The notes beneath the pieces are model-generated. The model saw only the letters and a list, made by a program, of their open reading frames with translations. It had not been told where the DNA came from and searched no databases. A stretch of DNA of 64,000 bases from an uncultured Pelagibacteraceae bacterium (GTDB lineage Bacteria; Pseudomonadota; Alphaproteobacteria; Pelagibacterales; Pelagibacteraceae): contig CACFIL010000004.1 of the NCBI GenBank assembly GCA_902566315.1, positions 1 through 64,000 of the forward strand, given 5' to 3'. Below are positions 54,259-63,660 of the stretch, in pieces; position 1 is the first letter of the stretch, and each line of letters starts with the position of its first letter. Both the position numbers and the translations under genes were made by a program.

Positions 54259-55583
54259 TTTGATTTAGCTTTTAAAATTTGTGATGCAACTTCATCAATA
54301 CTTATTTTTTGAGTTTCTCCATTAATTTCTTTAAACTCAAATAAATCTCCCTCAGTTTTTTTTCCTAAAATCAACTGATATGGGATACCAATTAAATTAA
54401 ATTTCCGAATTTTTGCTGAAATATTTTCTTCAGTATCATCAATAATAGCATCTATATTTTTAAACTTTAAAAATTCAAATATTTTATTGGATTTTTCTAA
54501 GTTTGTTGTATCATTTTTATTAATCATTGGAATTATTGCACAATGATAGGGTGCAACTGATATTGGCCATTTCATTATTTCATCTTTATCGTTGTATTTT
54601 GCCTCAATTATGGCACCTACCAATCTTGATACACCTATTCCATAAGATCCCATTTTAACAAATACTTTTTTGCCATTAAAATCTACTGTTGTATTCATTG
54701 GTTTTGAATATTTATCTCCAAAATAAAATATATGACCAACTTCAATTCCTTTTGTATTGACTCTAAAATCTTCTGGAACTACTTTTTCAAATTCTTTTTT
54801 ATCAAACTTTTCATCTGTAACAGAATAAAATTTTTCATATTGAAGCCGTAAATTAGTAAGCGAATTTTTTTCTAATAAGGTAGATGCGCTATTCACTTCA
54901 AATATTCGTTTATCTGTATAAATTTTACTTTCCCCTGTATCAGCAAGAATTATAAATTCATGGGAAAGATTTCCACCTATAGGTCCGGTATCAGCTGCCA
55001 TAGGTATTGCAGATAGATTTAATCTTTTAAAAGTTCTCAAATATGAGAGGAAAAATTTGTTATAAGAAAAAAGCGCCTCATCATCGTTTAAATCGAAAGA
55101 ATAAGCGTCTTTCATATAAAATTCCCTACATCTCATAATTCCAAACCTTGGTCTTAATTCATCTCTAAATTTCCATTGAATATGATATAATAGTTGTGGA
55201 AGTGATTTGTAAGATTTAATACTTGATCTAAATATTTCTGTAACTAATTCTTCATTAGTAGGTCCATATAACATTTCTCTATTTTGACGATCTTTAATAC
55301 GCAACATCTCTTCGCCGTAATCATCATATCTTCCACTTTCTTTCCAAATTTCTGATGATTGAATTGTTGGCATCAAAATTTCCTGAACTCCAATTCTATT
55401 CTGTTCTTCTCTAACAATTTGTTCTATTTTTTTCATAACTTTGAAGCCAAGGGGTAACCATGAATAGATTCCAGCTGATGATTGCTTAATCATTCCAACT
55501 CTTAACATAAGTTGATGAGATTTAATTTTAGCTTCTGTAGGATTATTTTTAAGAATTGGTACAAATGATTTTGAAAAATACAT
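54255..55583 (-). CDS. proS: Prolyl-tRNA synthetase (short form without editing domain)
   Basis: 442-residue class II synthetase. Motif 1 region GIYSWLPLGFKVMKKIEQIVREE, motif 2 WKFRDELRPRFGIMRCREFYMKDAYSFD and motif 3 SYGIGVSRLVGAIIEA are intact, followed by the anticodon-binding domain. The INS editing domain between motifs 2 and 3 (making bacterial ProRS about 570 residues) is missing, which is typical of alphaproteobacteria; mischarged Ala-tRNA-Pro is then cleared by a separate enzyme. It lies 8 bases after the RNase J gene and overlaps lolC by 4. Confidence 0.96.
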   Translation of the reverse strand: MYFSKSFVPILKNNPTEAKIKSHQLMLRVGMIKQSSAGIYSWLPLGFKVMKKIEQIVREEQNRIGVQEILMPTIQSSEIWKESGRYDDYGEEMLRIKDRQNREMLYGPTNEELVTEIFRSSIKSYKSLPQLLYHIQWKFRDELRPRFGIMRCREFYMKDAYSFDLNDDEALFSYNKFFLSYLRTFKRLNLSAIPMAADTGPIGGNLSHEFIILADTGESKIYTDKRIFEVNSASTLLEKNSLTNLRLQYEKFYSVTDEKFDKKEFEKVVPEDFRVNTKGIEVGHIFYFGDKYSKPMNTTVDFNGKKVFVKMGSYGIGVSRLVGAIIEAKYNDKDEIMKWPISVAPYHCAIIPMINKNDTTNLEKSNKIFEFLKFKNIDAIIDDTEENISAKIRKFNLIGIPYQLILGKKTEGDLFEFKEINGETQKISIDEVASQILKAKSN

Positions 55584-55591
55584 TTTATTAT

Positions 55592-57250
55592 TTAAATTCT
55601 TACCAAGTTTATATTTGTTAGTGGTTTTTTCCCAGTTTTTTCTTTTGAAAATTTACGACAAGTTATTTTAAGAGCATCTATAAGATTATCGTGTTGTTTT
55701 GTGTTATTTAATGAAAATGTTTTAACTGTTTTTTCTATTTCTTCCTCTAATCCATAAATAAACTCATCACTCTCATATACTGGTAAACCTATAAAAGTTA
55801 CCAAAGGTTTATTGTAAATATTACCTTTTGGTGTAATCATAATTGTAGCTTCTAAAAATCCATTTGACGAAATATTTCTTCTCTCTTTTATTGATCTAGA
55901 ATCTTCTTCTACTGGTACATTTCCATCTAAATAAACCCTTCCACTAGGTGCTTTATCGTAAACCTCTGGTTTTTCTCCTGGATATAACTTAACAATATCT
56001 CCATTCTCAACTTGAACTGGGTATTTAACTTGCATTTCTTTGGCAAATTCTATGTGCTCCATCATATGTCTGTGTTCTCCGTGAACAGGAATAACAGCTT
56101 TTGGTCTTATCCAATTATACATATCTTTTAAGTCTTCACGGTTAGGATGACCAGATACATGAATATATTCATTATCTTCTGATATAACTTCGATACCCTC
56201 TTTGACCAAATTATTATGGAGCTTATATAATTTCTTTTCATTTCCAGGGATAATTTTTGAAGAAAAAATAACAGTATCATTTCTCTCTATAAAAACATCA
56301 GGGTGAGTATATTTAATTATTCTATTCATTGCACCCATTGGTTCACCTTGGCTTCCAGTGCATAAATAAACAATTTTTTCTCTAGATATATTTTTTGCAT
56401 CTCTAGGATCTATAGGATCAATAACATTTTTAAGATAACCGCATTGTCTAGCTGCTTTAAATATTCTGTGCATCGATCTTCCAACTAGTGAAATATTTCT
56501 TCCTGTTTGTTCTGCACAATAAAAAACTGATTCCATTCTTGCCACATTAGACGCAAATGAAGTAACGATTATTCTTTTTTTTAATCTTTGAAAAACTTTA
56601 AGTAAATTTTTACGAACTTCTAGTTCTGATCCTGCTCTACCTGCACTGAATACATTTGTAGAGTCACAAATCATTGCTAATACACCTTCGTTACCTATTT
56701 CCTTTAATCTTTCAGAGTTTATATTTCCACCAATTAATGGATCTGGATCACACTTCCAATCCCCTGTATGTAAAATACTTCCAGCTGGTGTTTGTATTCT
56801 TAAGCCATTGGGTTCTAGTATTGAATGAGTAAGTGTGACAAACTCAATTTTGAAGGGATCTAAATTAATCGTACTATTAAGTTCTACAATTTTTAAATAT
56901 CCAGTTATATCAATTTTTTTTTCTTTAAATTTTTCAGTAATTAATACTGAGGTAAAAGGTGTAGCATAAATTTTACATTTTAACTTTGGCCAAACATGAG
57001 CAATAGCTCCAATATGATCTTCATGAGCATGTGTTAGAACTATGCCTAGCAAGTCATCTTTTTTGTCTATTATAAATCCTGGATCTGGATATATGATATC
57101 AACACCAGGCACTGTATCATCTGCAAATGTAACACCAACGTCAACAATAATCCATTTTTGATTGTCTGGCTTACCATATGCAAATAGGTTCATGTTCATT
57201 CCTATTTCACCAGATCCTCCTAGAGGACAAAATAATAATTCGTCTTTCAT
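55592..57250 (-). CDS. rnj: Ribonuclease J
   Basis: 552-residue metallo-beta-lactamase/beta-CASP nuclease. The zinc site HAHEDHIGA (motif II) sits in GIVLTHAHEDHIGAIAHVW; LHTGDWKCDPDP, CDSTNVFSAGRAGSE and the beta-CASP blocks TSFASNVARMESV and CTGSQGEPMGAMNRI follow, with HVSGHPNREDL and IPVHGEHRHMMEH. It processes and degrades RNA, with 5'-exonuclease and endonuclease activity in the family. The birA-coaX-rnj-proS order is conserved in alphaproteobacteria. Confidence 0.94.
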   Translation of the reverse strand: MKDELLFCPLGGSGEIGMNMNLFAYGKPDNQKWIIVDVGVTFADDTVPGVDIIYPDPGFIIDKKDDLLGIVLTHAHEDHIGAIAHVWPKLKCKIYATPFTSVLITEKFKEKKIDITGYLKIVELNSTINLDPFKIEFVTLTHSILEPNGLRIQTPAGSILHTGDWKCDPDPLIGGNINSERLKEIGNEGVLAMICDSTNVFSAGRAGSELEVRKNLLKVFQRLKKRIIVTSFASNVARMESVFYCAEQTGRNISLVGRSMHRIFKAARQCGYLKNVIDPIDPRDAKNISREKIVYLCTGSQGEPMGAMNRIIKYTHPDVFIERNDTVIFSSKIIPGNEKKLYKLHNNLVKEGIEVISEDNEYIHVSGHPNREDLKDMYNWIRPKAVIPVHGEHRHMMEHIEFAKEMQVKYPVQVENGDIVKLYPGEKPEVYDKAPSGRVYLDGNVPVEEDSRSIKERRNISSNGFLEATIMITPKGNIYNKPLVTFIGLPVYESDEFIYGLEEEIEKTVKTFSLNNTKQHDNLIDALKITCRKFSKEKTGKKPLTNINLVRI

Positions 57251-57254
57251 TTTT

Positions 57255-57995
57255 TTAATTTAAAGCTACTTTTAAGATACCTTTTATTGTTAAATTTTTA
57301 TCAACCTTTTTAATACCTTTAATTGATGATTTAAATAAGTGTGCAAATCCACCTGTAAGTATAATTTTAAACTTCTTTCTAGTTTGTTTTAAAATTAGTT
57401 TAATTATATTTTCAATTAAACCAGTATAACCATGATAAAAACCAGCTCTTACAGCACTTTTAGTGTTTTTGCCAATGACATTTGCTGTCTTTTCTAGCTT
57501 AATTTTAGGTATTAAAGAGGCTTTATCTATTAAATTTTTCAAGGAAAGTTCTACACCCGGCGCTAAAACACCACCAATATAATCTTTTTTAATAACAATA
57601 TCAAAATTGGTAGCCGTTCCAAAATCAACTATAATATAATTAAACCTACTATCAATAACTGCAATCGCATTAGCTAAACGATCAGAACCAATTTGTTTTC
57701 TATTGACTTTTATATTTATAAATTTTTTTAAATTACATGTTTTTAATTCAACACAGTTCAATCTAGTAATATCTTTAATGGTTTTTTTTATTATTTTATA
57801 AGAATTAGGGACAACCGAGCTAAAGAGTACTTTTCTGAGTTTAGAATTATATTTTCTTAAAAATAATAATTTTTTATTGATAAATTTTTTGTTTAAATTT
57901 TTCTTATGAATTTTAATATTTTTGATCAATTTTAATTTGTTATTAAATAAACAAATTTTAATTGCAGTATTTCCAATATCTCCAATTAAATACAT
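57255..57995 (-). CDS. coaX: Type III pantothenate kinase
   Basis: 246-residue ASKHA-fold kinase phosphorylating pantothenate, first step of coenzyme A synthesis. Motifs are LIGDIGNTAIKICLF (phosphate-binding), IGSDRLANAIAV, YIIVDFGTATNFDIV, GGVLAPGVELSLKNL and ILTGGFAHLF. It sits between birA (3 bases) and rnj (4 bases) as in relatives. Confidence 0.94.
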   Translation of the reverse strand: MYLIGDIGNTAIKICLFNNKLKLIKNIKIHKKNLNKKFINKKLLFLRKYNSKLRKVLFSSVVPNSYKIIKKTIKDITRLNCVELKTCNLKKFINIKVNRKQIGSDRLANAIAVIDSRFNYIIVDFGTATNFDIVIKKDYIGGVLAPGVELSLKNLIDKASLIPKIKLEKTANVIGKNTKSAVRAGFYHGYTGLIENIIKLILKQTRKKFKIILTGGFAHLFKSSIKGIKKVDKNLTIKGILKVALN

Positions 57996-57998
57996 ATA

Positions 57999-58523
57999 TT
58001 AAACTCCAAATAAATGTAAGTTTTTTTCATACATAAATTTAATTTCTTTAAATAATTCAAGTCTATTTAATTTTTTTTTTGTATAATTATTTAAAAATGT
58101 AGTTGGATAATTATTAATTTTCGGACTATTAGAAACATTAATTCCAATTCCTACAATCAAGTATTTTCTACCTTCTCTAAAAATTGTTTCTTGTAAAATT
58201 CCGCAGACCTTTTTTTTGTTTATTAATATATCATTAGGTTTTTTTGTTTGGGTTAAAGAATTTATTTTTTTATAGATTATTTTTTTTATTATTTTTAAAT
58301 TTAAGTTAATTATTTTTGACAAGGATATTTTTTTACTAATTTCAAAGAAGACTGATAAAAACAAATTACCTTTTATAGATATCCATTTATTTTTTCTTTG
58401 TCCTTTACCTTTTGTTTGTTGATCAGTTAAAATTATCCCTCCTTGATTGCCTTGCTTAATTAATCTTAGGGCTACATTGTTTGTGCTTTCAACTTTTTTG
58501 TAAAGATATTTTTTTAATTTCAT
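57999..58523 (-). CDS. birA: Biotin-protein ligase BirA (catalytic domain only)
   Basis: 174 residues: KVESTNNVALRLI, ILTDQQTKGKGQRKNKWISIKG (biotin-AMP loop; shown as TKGKGQRKNKW) and KPNDILINKKKVCGILQE are present. It lacks the N-terminal DNA-binding domain and most of the small C-terminal domain seen in full-length enzymes (about 240-320 residues), so it is a minimal, non-regulatory ligase. It attaches biotin to acetyl-CoA or propionyl-CoA carboxylases. It is coupled to nuoN by a one-base overlap. Confidence 0.9.
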   Translation of the reverse strand: MKLKKYLYKKVESTNNVALRLIKQGNQGGIILTDQQTKGKGQRKNKWISIKGNLFLSVFFEISKKISLSKIINLNLKIIKKIIYKKINSLTQTKKPNDILINKKKVCGILQETIFREGRKYLIVGIGINVSNSPKINNYPTTFLNNYTKKKLNRLELFKEIKFMYEKNLHLFGV

Positions 58524-59938
58524 TAAATCATGGTAATTTTAGATACTATTTCTGTTATGCCGCTCGGATATATGAAGTATGCTAAAATAAATATTGTTGA
58601 AACAGCCAAAGTAATTTTTAATCCTAAATTATGAGATGTTTCGTATTCTTCTTTTTCTGGATCAAAATATATAATTTTTATAATTCTTAGATAATAAAAA
58701 GCTGCAACTACAGTTGCTAATAATCCAACAATTGCTAAAAAATACATTGACTGTTCTATAACAGCTAAAAAAACATAAAATTTTGCAAAGAAGCCTGCTA
58801 GCGGAGGTATTCCTGCTAAAGAAAATAAAATTATTAATAATGAGACAGATAAAATTGGATGTTTTTTAGAAAGCCCAGATAAATCCTCTATATTCTCATA
58901 ATATTTCTCTTTTCTCTTAAGCATAAATAAGCAGCAAAAAAAGGCTAAATTCATTACCAAATAAATAGATATATAGGTAATAGAACTTTGTATTCCTTGG
59001 TTGCTAACTGTTGCTAATCCAGCCAACGCATAACCCATATGACTGATTGAACTATAAGCAATTAATCTTTTTAAATTATTTTGACCTATGGCTGCCACAG
59101 CACCAAATATCATTGAAGCTATTGAAATAAATACAATAATAGTTTGCCACTGATCAATCATATTAGCAAAAGGTGTGTACAAAAACTTAATGAATACGGA
59201 AAGTGCTGCTATTTTTGGAAGTATAGCAAAGAATAATGTTACTGATGTTGGAGAGCCTTGATAAACATCTGGGGCCCACATATGAAAAGGTACAGCCGAT
59301 ATTTTAAATGCAAGACCAACTAAAATAAAGACTATCCCAAACGTGGTACCATAATTAAATTCCGTAGAGTTTATAAGTATTTGATCAAAATTTGTACTTT
59401 CAGAAAATCCATAAGTCAATGAACAACCATATAACAGCAAACCAGATGATAATGCGCTAAGAACAAAATATTTTAGTCCGGACTCAGTAGAAAGTAAATT
59501 ATCTCTATTAAAAGATGCAAGAACATACAAAGCTAATGATTGAAGTTCAAGGCCCATGTAAAAAACTATTAAATCATTTGAACTTATCATTATCATCATT
59601 CCCAAAATGCTACTTAAAATGAGAATTGGGTATTCAATTTTATTTAAATTGATAACTTGAATATATTTAGATCCAGTTAGCATTACAAAAATGCCTGATC
59701 CGACAAGTATAATCTTCATATAATTAGATAAATTGTCTATTAAATACGAATTATTGAATAAGTAAATTTTATCTAATGAGCTGAGATTTATTATTAGTGC
59801 CAATAAAACAACTAAAGATATATTTGATAAATTATAAATTAAATTTGCACTATTTTTTTTGAAAACTCCAATAAGTAAAAATAACATTATAGATATCGAT
59901 ATGAAGATTTCAGGTAATATATATTGAATATTTTCCAT
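58523..59938 (-). CDS. nuoN: NADH-quinone oxidoreductase subunit N
   Basis: 471-residue antiporter-like membrane subunit of complex I with about 14 helices. Motifs are YMGLELQSLALYVLASFNRD, GLKYFVLSALSSGLLLYGCSLTYG, FKISAVPFHMWAPDVYQGSP and LKRLIAYSSISHMGYALAG. It carries a proton channel in the membrane arm. TAATG couplings join it to nuoM and birA. Confidence 0.96.
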   Translation of the reverse strand: MENIQYILPEIFISISIMLFLLIGVFKKNSANLIYNLSNISLVVLLALIINLSSLDKIYLFNNSYLIDNLSNYMKIILVGSGIFVMLTGSKYIQVINLNKIEYPILILSSILGMMIMISSNDLIVFYMGLELQSLALYVLASFNRDNLLSTESGLKYFVLSALSSGLLLYGCSLTYGFSESTNFDQILINSTEFNYGTTFGIVFILVGLAFKISAVPFHMWAPDVYQGSPTSVTLFFAILPKIAALSVFIKFLYTPFANMIDQWQTIIVFISIASMIFGAVAAIGQNNLKRLIAYSSISHMGYALAGLATVSNQGIQSSITYISIYLVMNLAFFCCLFMLKRKEKYYENIEDLSGLSKKHPILSVSLLIILFSLAGIPPLAGFFAKFYVFLAVIEQSMYFLAIVGLLATVVAAFYYLRIIKIIYFDPEKEEYETSHNLGLKITLAVSTIFILAYFIYPSGITEIVSKITMI

Positions 59939-61434
59939 TAGTCCTTTGATGCAAGGTTGTTAATTAAGTCAAAATTGTACATGTTTAAAGTATACTCGAC
60001 TGATGATTCAATTGAATTCATTATAGGCTCTGGGTAAAAACCAAAAAATAAAATTGGTATTACTAGAGCTGATAAAGTGATAATTTCAAAGGTTTTTAAA
60101 TCTTTCATACTTTTTAGGTCTTGATTATTCATTTCGCCAAAAACAACCCTTTTAAATAGCCACAGCATATATGCTGCTCCTAAAATTACTCCCAAACTTG
60201 CAATCATCGCTACTAAGATATTTTTCTCAAATGCACCCATCAAAATCAAAAATTCTCCTATAAAACCTGTTGTTCCAGGCAGTCCTAGAGCTCCTAGTGT
60301 GAACACCATAAAAACAATTGCATATCTAGGCATTACAGAGACTAAGCCCCCATATTTATTAATTAACCTTGTGTGATGCCTTTCATAAACAACTCCAACA
60401 CTTAAGAAAAGTGCAGCTGATACAAGTCCATGACTAATCATTTGGAAAATACTTCCTTCGATACCTTGTTGAGTCATTGTAAAGATACCTAATGTTACAA
60501 ACCCCATATGCGCAACAGACGAGTATGCTATAAGTTTTTTCATATCTTCCTGCATCAAAGCTACAAGAGATGTATAAATAATTGCTATTAAACTTAAAAC
60601 ATAAACTAACATTGTAAAATTTTCCGACGCAATAGGAAATAACCCCAATGAAAATCTAATAAATCCATATCCAGCCATTTTAAGCAATATTGCTGCTAGC
60701 AATACAGATCCAACAGTTGGAGCTTCTACATGGGCATCTGGCAGCCACGTATGTACTGGCCACATAGGGGTTTTGACTGCAAAAGAACTGAAAAATGCCA
60801 ACCATAATAAATTTTGATATTCAGCCTTTATGCCAAGTTCATAAAGTTTTTCAACATCAGTGGTTCCTGTTATCCAATAAATTGAAATAATAGCAACCAA
60901 CATAAGAACTGATCCTAATAAAGTGTAAAGAAAAAATTTAAAAGCTGAGTAGACTCTTCTTTCTCCACCCCAAATGCCAATTATTAAAAACATCGGTATA
61001 AGACCTGCCTCAAAAAATAAATAAAATACTACTAGATCAAGTGAGCAGAAAACACCAATCATAAATGTTTCCATTATTAATATAGCAATTAAGAAATCCT
61101 TGAGCCTATTTTTTATTGTAGCATTAACTGAAATAATACAAATTGGAATTATGAAAGTTGTTAATATTACAAATAAAATTGAAATTCCATCTATACCAAC
61201 TTTATAGTTTATAAATCCTGACAGCCATTCTCTATTTTCTACAAACTGAAAGTCTACTGAATTTTTATCAAAAACAATCCAAAGATATAAAGATAATAAA
61301 AAATTTGCTAAAGAAATAAATAAAGCTACATATTTGGAACTTTGGTATTTTCCACTTGTGGATTTTGTGAATAATATAAATAAAGCTCCTATTGTCGGCA
61401 GCAAAATTAAGGAAGATAAAATTGGAAAATTCAT
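59938..61434 (-). CDS. nuoM: NADH-quinone oxidoreductase subunit M
   Basis: 498-residue antiporter-like complex I subunit with about 14 helices. Motifs are YKVGIDGISILFVILTTFI, FYLFFEAGLIPMFLIIGIWGG, VKTPMWPVHTWLPDAHVEAPT, MKKLIAYSSVAHMGFV and GALGLPGTTGFIGEFLIL. The conserved Glu and Lys of the proton channel are present. It overlaps nuoL and nuoN by one base each. Confidence 0.97.
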   Translation of the reverse strand: MNFPILSSLILLPTIGALFILFTKSTSGKYQSSKYVALFISLANFLLSLYLWIVFDKNSVDFQFVENREWLSGFINYKVGIDGISILFVILTTFIIPICIISVNATIKNRLKDFLIAILIMETFMIGVFCSLDLVVFYLFFEAGLIPMFLIIGIWGGERRVYSAFKFFLYTLLGSVLMLVAIISIYWITGTTDVEKLYELGIKAEYQNLLWLAFFSSFAVKTPMWPVHTWLPDAHVEAPTVGSVLLAAILLKMAGYGFIRFSLGLFPIASENFTMLVYVLSLIAIIYTSLVALMQEDMKKLIAYSSVAHMGFVTLGIFTMTQQGIEGSIFQMISHGLVSAALFLSVGVVYERHHTRLINKYGGLVSVMPRYAIVFMVFTLGALGLPGTTGFIGEFLILMGAFEKNILVAMIASLGVILGAAYMLWLFKRVVFGEMNNQDLKSMKDLKTFEIITLSALVIPILFFGFYPEPIMNSIESSVEYTLNMYNFDLINNLASKD

Positions 61435-63347
61435 CAGTTTAATATCAGTATTGTTAGTAAAACTGAAAATCCAATCAACATAACAAATGCATATTGATAA
61501 ATAAATCCAGATTGAAATTTGACTGCTTTAATTGATAAATTTTTAATTACACTTGAAATCCCATCAGGACCAAATTTATCTATTATGGATCCATCTACTT
61601 TTTTCCATAAAAACTTTCCAATTCTTTTTGAAGGATTAACAAATAAATAATCATATATTTCATCAAAGTACCATTTCTTAACTAAAAATTGATAAAATGG
61701 TTCATTCATTTCTTTTAATCCTTTAACAATGTTCTTATTTTTTAGATATAAATAATAAGAAAAAGGGATTGCAGCGGTAACAAGTATAGGCGTTAACAAC
61801 AAAAACCATTTTGGTGGATGATCTGTGCTGAGTGGTTCTAAAAATTTTATAGATTGACCCCAAAATTCATATGCCATTTCATGTCCTATAAATAAACCTT
61901 TAAACAACATACCTGCAAATATAGCTCCTATTGCTAAAATAATTAAAGGAGCAATCATAACTAAGGGAGACTCGTGTATTTTATCAACACTAAGTTCTTT
62001 GTTATTAAAATTACCATGGAATGTTTTAAAAATAAGTCTCCAAGAGTAAATTGATGTTAATAAAGCTGTAAAAATACCTACAAAAGCTGCAAGGATTCCA
62101 ACTCCATTCCCTCTTAGGTACGCAAATTCTATTATCGCATCTTTAGAATAAAAACCTGATAAAAAAGGAAAACCTGTTAATGCCAGAGTTCCAATGAGCA
62201 TTAATACGTATGTGTATGGAAGTTTCTTTATAACACCACCCATTTTATTTATATCTTGTTCTTCATGAAATGAATGAATTACAGCACCAGCTCCTAAAAA
62301 TAGCAAAGCCTTAAAAAAAGCATGAGTAAATAGATGAAACATCGCTACATTGTAAGCTCCTACTCCGGCAGCAAAAAACATATAGCCCAATTGACTACAA
62401 GTAGAATAAGCAATAATTTTTTTTATATCATTTTGAACAAGTGCAACTGTTGCTGCAAAGAAAGCCGTAGTCATTCCAATTATGGTTATTACTGTGAGAG
62501 CTAATTGAGAGTATTCATATATAGGCGAGCATCTGACAATCAGAAACACTCCAGCAGTTACCATTGTTGCAGCGTGAATTAATGCAGATACTGGCGTTGG
62601 GCCTTCCATTGCATCAGGCAACCAAGTATGTAATAAAAATTGAGCTGATTTACCCATTGCACCAATTAATAAAAGTAAACAAATCAAATCAATAATTTCT
62701 AAATTAATTCCAATAAAATTTATTTTTTTATCTAAAACATTTGGGATTTGTGCAAAAACCTCATTATAATTGACTGTACCAAAAATATAAAAAATCAGAA
62801 AAATTCCAAGTGCTAAACCAAAATCACCAACTCTATTAACAACAAAAGCTTTTATTGCAGCCTTGTTTGCACTCTCTTTTTTAAACCAAAATCCAATTAA
62901 AAAATATGAGCATAGGCCTACACCTTCCCACCCAAAAAATAGTTGAATAAAGTTATCTGAACTTACTAAAGTTAACATTGCAAAAGTAAATAAGGACAAA
63001 TATGCCATAAATCTTGTTTTATGAGGATCGTGAGACATGTAACCAATTGAGTACATATGAACTAAAGCTGAAACAAAGTTTACCACAACAAACATAACTG
63101 CTGATAAGGCATCAATTTTTATTGACCAATTAACATTTAATGTTCCAGAGTTAATCCAAGTAGCTATAACAAGATTATTTGAATAATCTGAAATAATAAC
63201 TTTAATCAAAACAAGTAAAGAGAGTATTGCTGAAATACTCACAAACGAACTTGTCAAAATTTGAGAATTTCTGTCTCCTATTTTCTTTCCAAAAAAACCA
63301 CTAATTACTGCTCCTATTAGAGGTAGAAATAAAATTAGGTATTCCAT
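61434..63347 (-). CDS. nuoL: NADH-quinone oxidoreductase subunit L
   Basis: 637-residue distal antiporter-like subunit of complex I. Motifs are YSIGYMSHDPHKTRFMAYLSLF, FFGWEGVGLCSYFLIGFWF, AFVVNRVGDFGLALG, HTWLPDAMEGPTPVSALIHAATMV and KKIIAYSTCSQLGYMF. The C-terminal extension contains the long lateral helix region (about 490-637). Length is normal. It follows nuoK by 1 base. Confidence 0.97.
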   Translation of the reverse strand: MEYLILFLPLIGAVISGFFGKKIGDRNSQILTSSFVSISAILSLLVLIKVIISDYSNNLVIATWINSGTLNVNWSIKIDALSAVMFVVVNFVSALVHMYSIGYMSHDPHKTRFMAYLSLFTFAMLTLVSSDNFIQLFFGWEGVGLCSYFLIGFWFKKESANKAAIKAFVVNRVGDFGLALGIFLIFYIFGTVNYNEVFAQIPNVLDKKINFIGINLEIIDLICLLLLIGAMGKSAQFLLHTWLPDAMEGPTPVSALIHAATMVTAGVFLIVRCSPIYEYSQLALTVITIIGMTTAFFAATVALVQNDIKKIIAYSTCSQLGYMFFAAGVGAYNVAMFHLFTHAFFKALLFLGAGAVIHSFHEEQDINKMGGVIKKLPYTYVLMLIGTLALTGFPFLSGFYSKDAIIEFAYLRGNGVGILAAFVGIFTALLTSIYSWRLIFKTFHGNFNNKELSVDKIHESPLVMIAPLIILAIGAIFAGMLFKGLFIGHEMAYEFWGQSIKFLEPLSTDHPPKWFLLLTPILVTAAIPFSYYLYLKNKNIVKGLKEMNEPFYQFLVKKWYFDEIYDYLFVNPSKRIGKFLWKKVDGSIIDKFGPDGISSVIKNLSIKAVKFQSGFIYQYAFVMLIGFSVLLTILILN

Positions 63348-63348
63348 T

Positions 63349-63660
63349 TTATCCTTTTAAATTTTTAATTTCTTCAACTCTTATTGTGTCTGAATTTCTA
63401 AAATAAACTACAATTATAGCTAACCCGATAGCAGCCTCAGCAGCAGCAACTGTTAAAATAAATAGAGTAAATATTTGTCCACTTAAATCATTGATAAATA
63501 TTGAAAAGGCAACAAGGTTTATGTTTACTGCTAGTAAAATTAGCTCAATACTCATTAAAATAACTATTACATTTTTTCTATTAAGGAAAATCCCTACAAC
63601 ACCAATAGTAAATATAATTGCAGCTAATGTTAAATAATGTCCTAAACCTATGCTAAGCAT
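63349..63660 (-). CDS. nuoK: NADH-quinone oxidoreductase subunit K
   Basis: 103-residue complex I subunit with three helices (about 6-24, 29-51, 60-85). Motifs are [30 protein letters not shown] (conserved Glu) and [20 protein letters not shown]. It starts inside the last codons of nuoJ (8-base overlap). Confidence 0.96.
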   Translation of the reverse strand: MLSIGLGHYLTLAAIIFTIGVVGIFLNRKNVIVILMSIELILLAVNINLVAFSIFINDLSGQIFTLFILTVAAAEAAIGLAIIVVYFRNSDTIRVEEIKNLKG

